DNA of 64,000 nt. It comes from Nocardia nova SH22a (GTDB lineage: Bacteria > Actinomycetota > Actinomycetes > Mycobacteriales > Mycobacteriaceae). Position numbers and translations under genes: made by a program. The stretch is taken from positions 2,604,001 through 2,668,000 of the forward strand of contig NZ_CP006850.1 in NCBI RefSeq assembly GCF_000523235.1, given 5' to 3'. Shown piece after piece: positions 48,924 to 56,720 of this stretch (positions are counted from its first letter, which is position 1; every line of letters starts with the position of its first letter). Below the pieces are notes generated by a model. It did no database searches. It was not told the origin of the DNA and was given only the letters and a program-made list of their open reading frames with translations.

Positions 48924-49100
48924 ATGGATCCGGTGACGGTGATCGTGACGGCGTTGGCGACCGGTGTGGCAAAGGGGGTGGGTGAGGCCGCATCGGCGGC
49001 TGTCGCCGATGCGTACCGCGGGTGGAAGGCGTTGCTGGGGCGAATGTTCGGTGCGGATTCGCGGGCGGAGCTGGTGCTGGCCGAGCACGAGGCTGCGTAA
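48924..49100 (+). pseudogene. Remnant of a larger gene (N-terminal helical segment)
   Basis: 58 residues starting MDPVTVIVTALATGVAKGVGEAASAAVADAYRG, then KALLGRMFG and AELVLAEHEAA before a TAA. This looks like the N-terminal helical module found in front of larger actinobacterial multidomain proteins, some of them conflict-type (recollection only). After the stop the same frame continues with SESDPNIWQA, and GTGCTGGCCGAGC occurs twice (49075 and 49126 regions), suggesting a small internal duplication that broke the frame. The rest of the gene is missing. Confidence 0.45.
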
Positions 49101-49162
49101 ACGCCCGCCCGCCTCGGAGGTGGGTGCTGGCCGAGCGAGTCCGATCCGAACATCTGGCAGGC

Positions 49163-49795
49163 TTAGCTGACAGCGCCTGGCCAGTCGTTTGGGATTCGTG
49201 GGCGTTGCTTCTGCTGGAGCATGACCAGCGGCAGGAACAGTAGATCCACGATTTCTCTGATGTCGGTGTCGGAGGGGTTGCTGCCGGCTACGAGGAGTTC
49301 CTGGAGTATCAGAGCCACAGGTAGTGTGGCCAGTCGGTCCGGGAGCGAGGCCGTTGGGTCGATCTCGCCGCGCCGGGTCGCCCGTTGCAGGATGACGCGC
49401 ATCCAGTCGAGGCCGCGGTCGGGCGAGGCCAGATGGGTGACCGGCTCCGGGCCGTTCCTCGGCGTTGCGGCGAGTATCTCGCGGATAGGGGTGAGTTCTT
49501 GTGTCCGTTGAACGACGAAGTGCAGCAGGGCCAGGACGTCACCGCGCAATTCGCCGGTATCAGGCGGCTCGTCCGGTAGGGGCCGGGCCTGGTGGCGTAG
49601 CGCGGCCAGCACCAGTTCCTGCTTCGTCGGCCAGCGGCGGTAGAGCACCGGACGGCTGGTGCCGCCCCTGATAGCCACCGCGTCGTAGGTCAGCTGTTCA
49701 TAGCCGACTCGGACCAGCTCTTCCCACACCGCGCGCAGGAGCGCGTTCTCGAGTTCGGCTCCTCGGCGACGCCGTCGCATTGACTCTTCAGACAC
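49163..49795 (-). CDS. TetR/AcrR-family transcriptional regulator
   Basis: 210 residues. The HTH is YEQLTYDAVAIRGGTSRPVLYRRWPTKQELVLAAL; the C-terminal ligand domain (TetR_C type, RDVLALLHFVVQ-like text, GLDWMRVILQRATRRGEI) is of the actinobacterial kind. GTG 49795 is chosen because TAAGAT (49808-49803) ends 7 bases before it and lies in a palindrome. It is divergent from the TIM-barrel, monooxygenase and methyltransferase genes, which it most likely represses along with itself. Ligand unknown, perhaps the substrate of that pathway. Confidence 0.88.
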   Translation of the reverse strand: MSEESMRRRRRGAELENALLRAVWEELVRVGYEQLTYDAVAIRGGTSRPVLYRRWPTKQELVLAALRHQARPLPDEPPDTGELRGDVLALLHFVVQRTQELTPIREILAATPRNGPEPVTHLASPDRGLDWMRVILQRATRRGEIDPTASLPDRLATLPVALILQELLVAGSNPSDTDIREIVDLLFLPLVMLQQKQRPRIPNDWPGAVS

Positions 49796-49802
49796 GGAAT
49801 GT

Positions 49803-49824
49803 ATCTTACATTCTAAGGTAAGAT
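49803..49824. promoter_or_regulatory. TetR operator containing both divergent -10 boxes
   Basis: ATCTTAC-N8-GTAAGAT, perfect 7-base arms. Each arm reads TAAGAT outwards: the left one (minus strand) is the leaderless -10 of the tetR gene, and the right one (plus, 49819-49824) is a plausible -10 for the gene at 49852. Confidence 0.75.
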
Positions 49825-49851
49825 GCAAGTCGAATCTTAAGTGAGGTCTGT

Positions 49852-50868
49852 ATGCGCGGTCGGGGTATCCACTACGACACCGGCACGTTCCCCGGCGGCC
49901 AGAGCAGCCGCCCAGCGTTCGACCCTCGGGTGGTCCAGCGGGAGATGCGGATAATCGCCGAGGACCTGCACTGCACGGCGGTCCGCATCACCGGTGGTGA
50001 CCCCGACCGCATCGACACTGCCGCTCGGTTCGCCGGGGACTCCGGTCTGGATGTGTGGTACTCGCCGTTTCCGTGTGAGATGACGAACGAGCAGATGCTG
50101 CCTTACTTCGTCGATTGCGCTCGGCGGGCTGAACGGCTGCGCCGCGACGGCACCGGGGTGGTCCTGGTTACCGGCTGCGAGCTGAGCTTGTTCGCCCGTG
50201 GCTATCTGCCTGGTGAGATCTTCACCGACCGCATCTCAGTCCTCGCGGGACCTGGCCGTGAGTCGGCGCTGGCGGGGATCCCTGACCGTGTCAACAACTT
50301 CCTCGGTGAGGTCGTTCACCGTATCCGCCCGGTCTTCGGCGGTCCTGTCAGCTACGCCGCCAATCCCCTGGACGGCGTGGACTGGACTCCATTCGACATC
50401 GTCGGCCTCGACCCGTACCGAAACCTGCGCAACGCCGCCACTTATCGTGACGATCTCCGTAAGGAGTTCGCTCACGGTAAACCGGTCGCCGTTCTGGAGG
50501 TGGGTTGCTGCACCTTTCAGGGAGCTGGTGATTACGGCGGGGCCGGCTGGCACGTAGCCATGCAACCGGACGGTGTCACCCTGAGCTCGGACCTGGTGCG
50601 CGACGAGGGTGAGCAGGTCCGTTACCTCACCGACCTCATGCCCCTCTTCGAGGAGGAAGGTGTCGACTCGGTGTTCTGGTTCAGCTTCGCCGGGTACGCC
50701 ACTCCGCACCACCGGACACCCTCCCAGGACTTGGATCTGGCGTCGTACGGCATCGTCAAGGTTCTCGCCGACGACAGCGCCTTCGCCACCCGCGCGTACC
50801 CCGATATGCCTTGGGAACCGAAGGAAGCGTTCCACGCCCTTGCGGCCCGCTACCGGAGCATGCGTTGA
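49852..50868 (+). CDS. TIM-barrel protein annotated elsewhere as abortive infection protein
   Basis: 338 residues. MRGRGIHYDTGTFPGG, FDPRVVQREMRIIAEDLHCTAVRITGGDPDRI, DVWYSPFPCEMTNEQMLPYF, VLVTGCELSLFARGYLPG, FDIVGLDPYRN and VAVLEVGCCTFQGAGDYGGAGW resemble a family in Streptomyces labelled 'abortive infection protein', though I know no experimental support for that label. The alternation and acids (Glu in GCELSLF, Glu in LEVGC) suggest a glycoside-hydrolase-like barrel. A GTGAGG site precedes ATG 49852. It heads the TetR-controlled set and precedes the monooxygenase by 17 bases. Confidence 0.7.
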   Translation: MRGRGIHYDTGTFPGGQSSRPAFDPRVVQREMRIIAEDLHCTAVRITGGDPDRIDTAARFAGDSGLDVWYSPFPCEMTNEQMLPYFVDCARRAERLRRDGTGVVLVTGCELSLFARGYLPGEIFTDRISVLAGPGRESALAGIPDRVNNFLGEVVHRIRPVFGGPVSYAANPLDGVDWTPFDIVGLDPYRNLRNAATYRDDLRKEFAHGKPVAVLEVGCCTFQGAGDYGGAGWHVAMQPDGVTLSSDLVRDEGEQVRYLTDLMPLFEEEGVDSVFWFSFAGYATPHHRTPSQDLDLASYGIVKVLADDSAFATRAYPDMPWEPKEAFHALAARYRSMR

Positions 50869-50885
50869 ACGAGGAGTTCTGTGTC

Positions 50886-52388
50886 GTGAGATCTGAAGAT
50901 GTGGTGATCGTCGGTGGCGGACCGACTGGCCTGCTGCTGGGGTGCGAGCTGGCTTTGGCGGGCGTGCATCCGGTGGTGCTCGAGCGTCGCAGCGAACCGA
51001 GCACGGCGCCCAAGGCCAATGGGTTGGCCGGGCAGATCGTCCAATTGCTGGACTATCGAGGGCTACTCGAAACCCTCAGTGCTGAGGCGTCGTTCGTCGG
51101 TCCGCTGCCGGAATGGGAATTCGGTTCGGTGCCATTGGAATTCAGCAGGCTTCCCGCCAGTCCGATGCACGCTGTGCTGATTCAACAGCCGGCAATGGAG
51201 ACGGTGCTGAGACAGCGTGCTGACGAGCTATCGGTCGAGGTTCGTCATGGACATGAGCTGACGGCGTTGGCCAGTGATGGTGACGAGGTGACCATCGAGG
51301 TCTGCGGGCCAGGCGGCGACTACATGATGCGGACGCGCTACGTGGTCGGCTGCGATGGCGGGGGCAGTGTCGTGCGCCGTATGGGCGGGATCGAGTTTCC
51401 GGGTAGCACCGGTTCGGAGGTCGTGCGCATTGGGCACTTCACCGTACTGGTGACTGAAGGCTTCCGCGATGACGACAACGTCGAGAGCGCGCGACGGCCC
51501 ACTGTGATCCGCACGTCGAACGGTCGGGTGATGATGATGTCCGTGCGCCCTGGGATTCGGCTTGTTGCGGTCAGTGAGAATGCCCCGCGTACCGAGTCCG
51601 GCCCGATGACCCTCGGTGAGTTCCAGGCCAGTGTGCGGCGAGTGATGGGTGACGAATTGCCCTTAGGCGAACCGATCTGGCTGACTCACACCACGAGCCA
51701 TGCCCGCTTGGCGAATACCTACAAACAGGGTCGTGTGCTGCTGGCCGGCGACGCTGCTCACCTGTTCCCCGGCGGCGGTTCCGCGTTGAACGTCGGATTG
51801 ACCGATGCGTTCAATCTTGGGTGGAAGCTCGCCGCCGAGGTTCGAGGCCGGGCGCCGCGCGGCCTGCTCGACACCTATCACACCGAGCGGTATCCAGCGG
51901 CACAGCGAACACTGATACAAACCCGCGCACAGGTATTCCTGCACCAGTGCGATGACGAGGATGGGGCCGCATTACGGACGCTACTGTCCGAGCTACTGGA
52001 ATTCGACCAGCCCCTCGAACATCTCGGTCGCATACTCGCGGGCTCGGATATCCGCTACCCGATGCCCGGAGGCGGCCCACATCCGCTGGTCGGGCGGCTG
52101 GTCCCTGATCTGCCGCTGCAGACCGCTGATCGCGGACCGGTCCGAGTGACCGATCTTATGCGCACCGGCCGGCCACTGCTGCTCGATTTCACGAACACCG
52201 ATGCCCTGCATGGGATGTCGCATCCATGGATCGACCGCATCGCCACGATCACTGCGACATGCGACAACCCACCCGCGCCGGCTCTGTTGATCCGACCCGA
52301 CGGCTACATCGCGTGGGCCGCCGATCAACAGGCCAACCTCGAGGAGGCGCTGACGCACTGGTTCGGCACCAATATATCGACAGCCTGA
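50886..52388 (+). CDS. Group A FAD-dependent aromatic monooxygenase
   Basis: 500 residues of the PHBH-like flavoprotein hydroxylases that act on phenolic compounds, polyketides or antibiotics. VVIVGGGPTGLLLGCELALAG binds FAD, the middle signature is VVGCDGGGSVVRRMGG (DG motif) and the GD motif is VLLAGDAAHLFPGGGSALNVGLTDAFNLGWKLA; a C-terminal thioredoxin-like domain follows. Rifampicin monooxygenase and tetracycline-inactivating enzymes are in the same group, so drug modification is possible but not shown. GTG 50886 has GAGGAG upstream. Lower GC than the flanks. Confidence 0.86.
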   Translation: MRSEDVVIVGGGPTGLLLGCELALAGVHPVVLERRSEPSTAPKANGLAGQIVQLLDYRGLLETLSAEASFVGPLPEWEFGSVPLEFSRLPASPMHAVLIQQPAMETVLRQRADELSVEVRHGHELTALASDGDEVTIEVCGPGGDYMMRTRYVVGCDGGGSVVRRMGGIEFPGSTGSEVVRIGHFTVLVTEGFRDDDNVESARRPTVIRTSNGRVMMMSVRPGIRLVAVSENAPRTESGPMTLGEFQASVRRVMGDELPLGEPIWLTHTTSHARLANTYKQGRVLLAGDAAHLFPGGGSALNVGLTDAFNLGWKLAAEVRGRAPRGLLDTYHTERYPAAQRTLIQTRAQVFLHQCDDEDGAALRTLLSELLEFDQPLEHLGRILAGSDIRYPMPGGGPHPLVGRLVPDLPLQTADRGPVRVTDLMRTGRPLLLDFTNTDALHGMSHPWIDRIATITATCDNPPAPALLIRPDGYIAWAADQQANLEEALTHWFGTNISTA

Positions 52389-52448
52389 AAGCGACAGTCG
52401 CCGATACAAGCGGTTCGACATACCGCCCAGCACGATGAAGCGAGGAAG

Positions 52449-53330
52449 ATGATGGACAAACCGGCGAGCTGGACCGCGATCCGGGTATGCCAAGGCCGTG
52501 CCGTGGCCGACCGGCGGTTCGCGGTCGGACAGTTCAGCGATCCCATTGCCGCCCAACTGCTACGTGGCAGCGAGCGCACACTGGTAGACCACACCCTAGC
52601 CGCAGCAGCGCCATCCGAGTGGCGCAATCGGCTGGAGTACGAAATGCTCACCGCCACAGCTGCTGTCATGGCGGCACGAACCGTCGTCATCGACAACGCA
52701 GTGGACGAACGCGGAAACCAGCAGCTGGCGATCCTGGGTGCCGGGTTGGACGCACGCGCGTGGCGAATGGCCAGTCTTTCCGAAGTCGATGTTTTCGAAA
52801 TCGACCACCCCGCATCACAACAAGACAAGCGCAACCGCATCGGCACCTTGCAGTCGGTCGCGAAATCGGTGACCTATGTACCAGTGGATTTCGGACGTGA
52901 CTCGCTGGGGCCTGCGCTGGCTGCGGCCGGCCATACGGACACACTTCCGACCACATGGATTTGGGAGGGGGTGATGCCGTATCTGACGCAAGCTCAGGTC
53001 CAGACAACCCTTGCCGCAGTCGCCGAGCGCAGCGCGATCGGCAGCCGCCTGATCGCCACCTATCCAGTGCCGAACCGGTTCGCCCGAGCTCGACACCTGA
53101 CGATCACACTCTTCAGCTGGTTTTCCACAGGCCGCGAACGCCGCGCCACCGAGCCGCAGCGGTCTGCTTGGACCCCGAACATCATGCACGACCTGCTGGC
53201 GGCGCACGGCTTCACAGTCACCGCCGACCACGAGCTGGCTGCCGTAGCAGAGCAACTTGCAATTCCTGTCCATCGCTCCCGATTCTCCGACTTGGGCCGC
53301 GTCGCAGTAGCCGACCGACTGGAAGATTGA
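52449..53330 (+). CDS. SAM-dependent methyltransferase, LCM/PPM-like
   Basis: 293 residues of the leucine-carboxyl-methyltransferase-like family (many mycobacterial 'putative SAM methyltransferases'). Evidence: RNRLEYEMLTATAAVMAARTVVIDNAV, then the SAM-binding QLAILGAGLDARAWRM, VFEIDHPASQQDKR with the ribose Asp, VPVDFGRDSLGPAL and WIWEGVMPYLTQAQVQTTL. Substrate is probably a carboxylate or a product of the neighbouring monooxygenase, by inference. It follows that gene by 60 bases. Confidence 0.85.
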   Translation: MMDKPASWTAIRVCQGRAVADRRFAVGQFSDPIAAQLLRGSERTLVDHTLAAAAPSEWRNRLEYEMLTATAAVMAARTVVIDNAVDERGNQQLAILGAGLDARAWRMASLSEVDVFEIDHPASQQDKRNRIGTLQSVAKSVTYVPVDFGRDSLGPALAAAGHTDTLPTTWIWEGVMPYLTQAQVQTTLAAVAERSAIGSRLIATYPVPNRFARARHLTITLFSWFSTGRERRATEPQRSAWTPNIMHDLLAAHGFTVTADHELAAVAEQLAIPVHRSRFSDLGRVAVADRLED

Positions 53331-53697
53331 CGCTGTCCAGGTCCGAGCCAGAGACTTCGCTGACAGGAGAACGAACACACGATAATGGCTCTCCTTTTGC
53401 CGCATATCGGTCGTTCGGGAAGGCGTCTGCGATCTGCGATCGAATGAATATTCGAGAGAGACAGCGAAAGTCGAGTCGGCTCCGGGGACCCTGCCCGGGA
53501 AATGCGCTCGGGTCGCGTGACCGGCCCTCGCCCTGCTGCGCGGCGCACCGGAACACAATCGAGTCGGCCCGCCCGCGGGCGGAACGCGCACGTCCCCACC
53601 TGCTGAATCGGCGGCCGCGCGCACGGACCGGAACACTGGACACATGCGGGCGGTTGATCACCAGTGGCGTCGGAGGGCGCATGACACAGGAGGCATC
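53331..53697. other. Intergenic region at the island's right edge
   Basis: GC rises from the lower level of the island to the host level across this stretch. I found no convincing gene, transposase remnant, tRNA or repeat boundary. The final 17 bases hold the first of two similar ribosome-site/start cassettes described at the nat gene. Confidence 0.5.
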
Positions 53698-53772
53698 GTG
53701 AGTGACGCTCGTGCAGCTGCTTGCGGTGCCGATCGGGTGCGGGTGTCCCGCACGGCACAGGAGGTATCGTGA
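53698..53772 (+). CDS. Short leader ORF coupled to nat
   Basis: A 24-codon frame, GTG AGT GAC to TGA, whose stop overlaps the nat start (GTGA at 53769-53772). Both its start and the nat start are preceded by nearly the same cassette, CACAGGAGG(C/T)ATCGTGA (53685 and 53755), so it seems to have arisen by tandem duplication. Its peptide (SDARAAACGADRVRVSRTAQEVS) has no recognisable motif. It may be only an accident that couples translation. Confidence 0.35.
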   Translation: MSDARAAACGADRVRVSRTAQEVS

Positions 53773-54638
53773 CGGAATTCTCGGCTCCGGTCTCGCAGTG
53801 GGACGGTGCGGAACTGGATCTGGCGGCCTATCTCGCCCGCATCGGATTCGACGCGCCGCAGGAACCCACCCTGGACACGCTGCGCGCGCTGCAGTTCGCG
53901 CACACCACGACGATTCCGTTCGAGAACATCGAGCCGGTTCTGCGTCGTCCGGTGCCGCTGGATCTTCCGTCGTTGCAGGACAAGATCGTCCGGTCGCGCC
54001 GCGGCGGCTACTGCTACGAGAACGTCATCGTGTTCGCCGCCGCACTGGAACGACTCGGATTCGGCGTGATCGGACTGCAGGGCCGGGTCAGCATGGGCGC
54101 GCCCCGGGGCACCATTCGTCCGGCAACCCATGCGCTGTTGCGGGTCACCACCGCCGACGACGAGCGAATCTGGCTGTGCGACGTGGGATTCGGCGGCGGG
54201 CCGTCGGCGCCGCTGGCACTGGAGCCGGATGCGGGCGAGGTCCGGGCCGGTGACTGGCGCTTCCGGCTCGAACGGGTCCGCGGGGAACTCGACTCCGAAC
54301 TGTGGGTGCTGCACCAGTTCGCCCGCGAGGGCTGGGTCGATCGCCACAGCTTCACGATGAATCCGCAGTACCGCATCGACTACGCCGTGGGCAACCACTT
54401 CGTGTCCACCTCGCCCCGATCGCCGTTCGTGACCCGGCCCTTCGTCCAGCGGTTCCGCCCCGACCGCCACGACGTCATCGACGACACCGCGTGGATCACC
54501 GAATATCCGGACGGCAGCTCCCGCACCCGCGACCTGTCACCGCGGGATCTGCCGAAAATCCTTGCCGCCGAATTCGATATCGAACTCGACGACGCCGACG
54601 CGGCCCGGCTGGCGGCCGGTGAGTGGCTGAACCGGTAG
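53769..54638 (+). CDS. nat: Arylamine N-acetyltransferase
   Basis: Transfers acetyl from acetyl-CoA to arylamines or hydrazines; mycobacterial NAT inactivates isoniazid and affects cell-wall lipids. 289 residues. The catalytic triad reads Cys82 (RRGGYCYENV), His121 (PATHALLRV) and Asp138 (WLCDVGFGG), all in canonical context; TTIPFENIEPVL precedes it. GAGG lies six to nine bases before GTG 53769. Confidence 0.93.
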   Translation: MTEFSAPVSQWDGAELDLAAYLARIGFDAPQEPTLDTLRALQFAHTTTIPFENIEPVLRRPVPLDLPSLQDKIVRSRRGGYCYENVIVFAAALERLGFGVIGLQGRVSMGAPRGTIRPATHALLRVTTADDERIWLCDVGFGGGPSAPLALEPDAGEVRAGDWRFRLERVRGELDSELWVLHQFAREGWVDRHSFTMNPQYRIDYAVGNHFVSTSPRSPFVTRPFVQRFRPDRHDVIDDTAWITEYPDGSSRTRDLSPRDLPKILAAEFDIELDDADAARLAAGEWLNR

Positions 54639-54707
54639 CGGCCCGGTCGCGGGCACGCCGCCGCGAGGTGCCGCGTCCCCGCCGATCGCGGCGGTAGGGT
54701 CGGCCGC

Positions 54708-56486
54708 GTGCGCACCGGTTCGAAGCTGCTCGCTCTGATCGCCGCCCCGGTTCTCGCTGCCGCCGCCTGTTCCGGGGACAGCTCGGCCGACCGGCTCGAC
54801 ACCAGCGTGCACGGCTTCGCCGACGCGCTGACCCGCGGCGACGCCACCGCGGCCGCGGCGGCCACCAGCGATCCCGCCCAGGCCACCGCGACACTGACCG
54901 CCCTGTTCGACAGCCTCGGCAAGAAGGTGCGATCCGAGGTGAAGTCGGTCGACCGGTCCGGTCAGCACGCCACCTTCACCCTCGCCACCACCTGGACCTT
55001 CGGCGCTGCCGCGGACAAGGCCGGGCACACCTGGACTTACACCACCCAGGGCACGGCCGACGAGTCCGGCGACCACTGGGCGGTGCGATGGAATCCCGCC
55101 ACCGTCGCCCCCGGCCTCGACACCGGACCGCTGAGCTACGACACCGTGGCGCCGCAGCCCGCCGCGCGGGTCCTCGACGACAAGGGCGCGGAGCTGATGA
55201 CCCAGCAGGTCGTCACCCTCGTCCAGCTCGCGCCCGGCGCCGATCCGAACGCCGTTGCGGGCGTGCTCGATTCGATCGATCCGTCGATCACCGGCGCGAG
55301 CCTGCGCCAGGAGATGGACAAGTCACGGGGCGCGCCGGTCACCGCGATCACGCTGCGCGCCGACGATCTGGCCCGGGTGCAGGACGGGCTGAGCGCCCTG
55401 CCGAATGTCACCCTCGCACCACAGAACCGGCTGCTGACCGTCGACAAGACACTGTCCGCGCCGACGCTGTCCGGTCTGAGCGATCTCTGGCAGCAGGAGA
55501 CCGACGCGGCCGCGGGATGGGCGGTGCGCGCGCAGACCACCGACGGCCCGCACACGGTCGGCGGACAGGACCCGAAACCGGTCGCCGACATCCCGGCCAC
55601 CCTGGACTCCGACGCGCTGGGCCGCGCCGAGGCCGCGCTGGCGCCCGTCGCGACGCCCGCGGCCATGGTGGTGCTGCAACCGTCGACCGGCAATCTGCTG
55701 GCCGTGGCGCAGAACGCGCCCGCCGACGCCCAGGGGCCGATCGCGCTGACCGGCCTGTACCCGCCGGGATCCACCTTCAAGACGGTGACGGTGTCGGCCG
55801 CGCTGCAGGCCGGTCAGGTCACCGCCGACAGCATGGTCGCCTGCCCGGGGACCGAGAACATCGAGGGCCGTCAGATCCCCAACGACAACAACTTCGACCT
55901 GGGCACCGTCCCCCTGCACACGGCATTCGCGAAGTCCTGCAACACCTCCATGGGACGGCTCGCGGTGAATCTGCCGCCGGACGGGCTCACCCGGGCCGCG
56001 GCGCAGCTGGGGCTCGGCGTGGATTTCACCGCACCGGGAATGACCACGGTCACCGGCAAGGTGCCCGTCGCCGACACTCCCGCGCTGCGCGTCGAGGAGG
56101 GGATCGGCCAGGGACAGGTGACCGCGTCCCCGTTCGGAATGGCGCTGGTCGCCGCGACGGTCGCGCACGGTTCGGTACCGGCGCCCACGATCGTCGCGGG
56201 ACAGCCCGCCCGCGCGGACCGGGTGGCGCCGCCCGTTCCGGCGCCGGTGCTCGATCAGGTGAAAACCATGATGCGCGAGACGATTACGAACGGCACCGCG
56301 ACCAGCCTCGCCGACATCCCCGATATGCTCGGCAAGACCGGCACCGCCGAGTACATCGACGACACCCACGCCCACGGCTGGTTCGTCGGCATCGACGGAG
56401 ACCTCGCGCTGGCGGTGTTCGTCTCCGATGCCGGGAGTTCGTCGCCCGCCGTCGAAGCCGCCGGACGTTTCCTGCGGAAACAGTAG
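54708..56486 (+). CDS. Penicillin-binding lipoprotein, class B transpeptidase
   Basis: 592 residues. The signal LLALIAAPVLAAAACSG ends in a lipobox (AAAC), so it is a lipoprotein like M. tuberculosis PBP-lipo (Rv2864c). An NTF2-like MecA N-terminal domain (residues 30-140), a dimerisation domain and the transpeptidase follow. Active-site motifs: Ser in STFK (YPPGSTFKTV), SCN (AKSCNTSMG) and KTGT (MLGKTGTAEY). It crosslinks septal peptidoglycan by family. TAGGGT (54695-54700) ends 7 bases before GTG 54708, so the transcript is probably leaderless. Confidence 0.93.
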   Translation: MRTGSKLLALIAAPVLAAAACSGDSSADRLDTSVHGFADALTRGDATAAAAATSDPAQATATLTALFDSLGKKVRSEVKSVDRSGQHATFTLATTWTFGAAADKAGHTWTYTTQGTADESGDHWAVRWNPATVAPGLDTGPLSYDTVAPQPAARVLDDKGAELMTQQVVTLVQLAPGADPNAVAGVLDSIDPSITGASLRQEMDKSRGAPVTAITLRADDLARVQDGLSALPNVTLAPQNRLLTVDKTLSAPTLSGLSDLWQQETDAAAGWAVRAQTTDGPHTVGGQDPKPVADIPATLDSDALGRAEAALAPVATPAAMVVLQPSTGNLLAVAQNAPADAQGPIALTGLYPPGSTFKTVTVSAALQAGQVTADSMVACPGTENIEGRQIPNDNNFDLGTVPLHTAFAKSCNTSMGRLAVNLPPDGLTRAAAQLGLGVDFTAPGMTTVTGKVPVADTPALRVEEGIGQGQVTASPFGMALVAATVAHGSVPAPTIVAGQPARADRVAPPVPAPVLDQVKTMMRETITNGTATSLADIPDMLGKTGTAEYIDDTHAHGWFVGIDGDLALAVFVSDAGSSSPAVEAAGRFLRKQ

Positions 56487-56720
56487 TAGTGAGCGAAACC
56501 TCGAAGTGAACTTCGTCACAGGGTATCCCGGTGTAATAGCGGAGTGATCTCGCCCGCATCGCACAGTTGTCACACATATTCCGCACAGATCCCGCTCCGC
56601 GGTCAAAGGGCCCCGTCAGGACCGCTACACTCGTCTCCGAACACGCGCGGGACCTGACCCCGCGCGCGGTAAGTCACGGATCGCGGAGAAACTCGGAGTA
56701 GTGCCATCGAAACCGGCCAA

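Noticed and set aside
49022..49243. Small frame overlapping the broken gene at 48924
   Set aside because: It arises in another frame of the remnant and continues into the tetR 3' end; no ribosome site.
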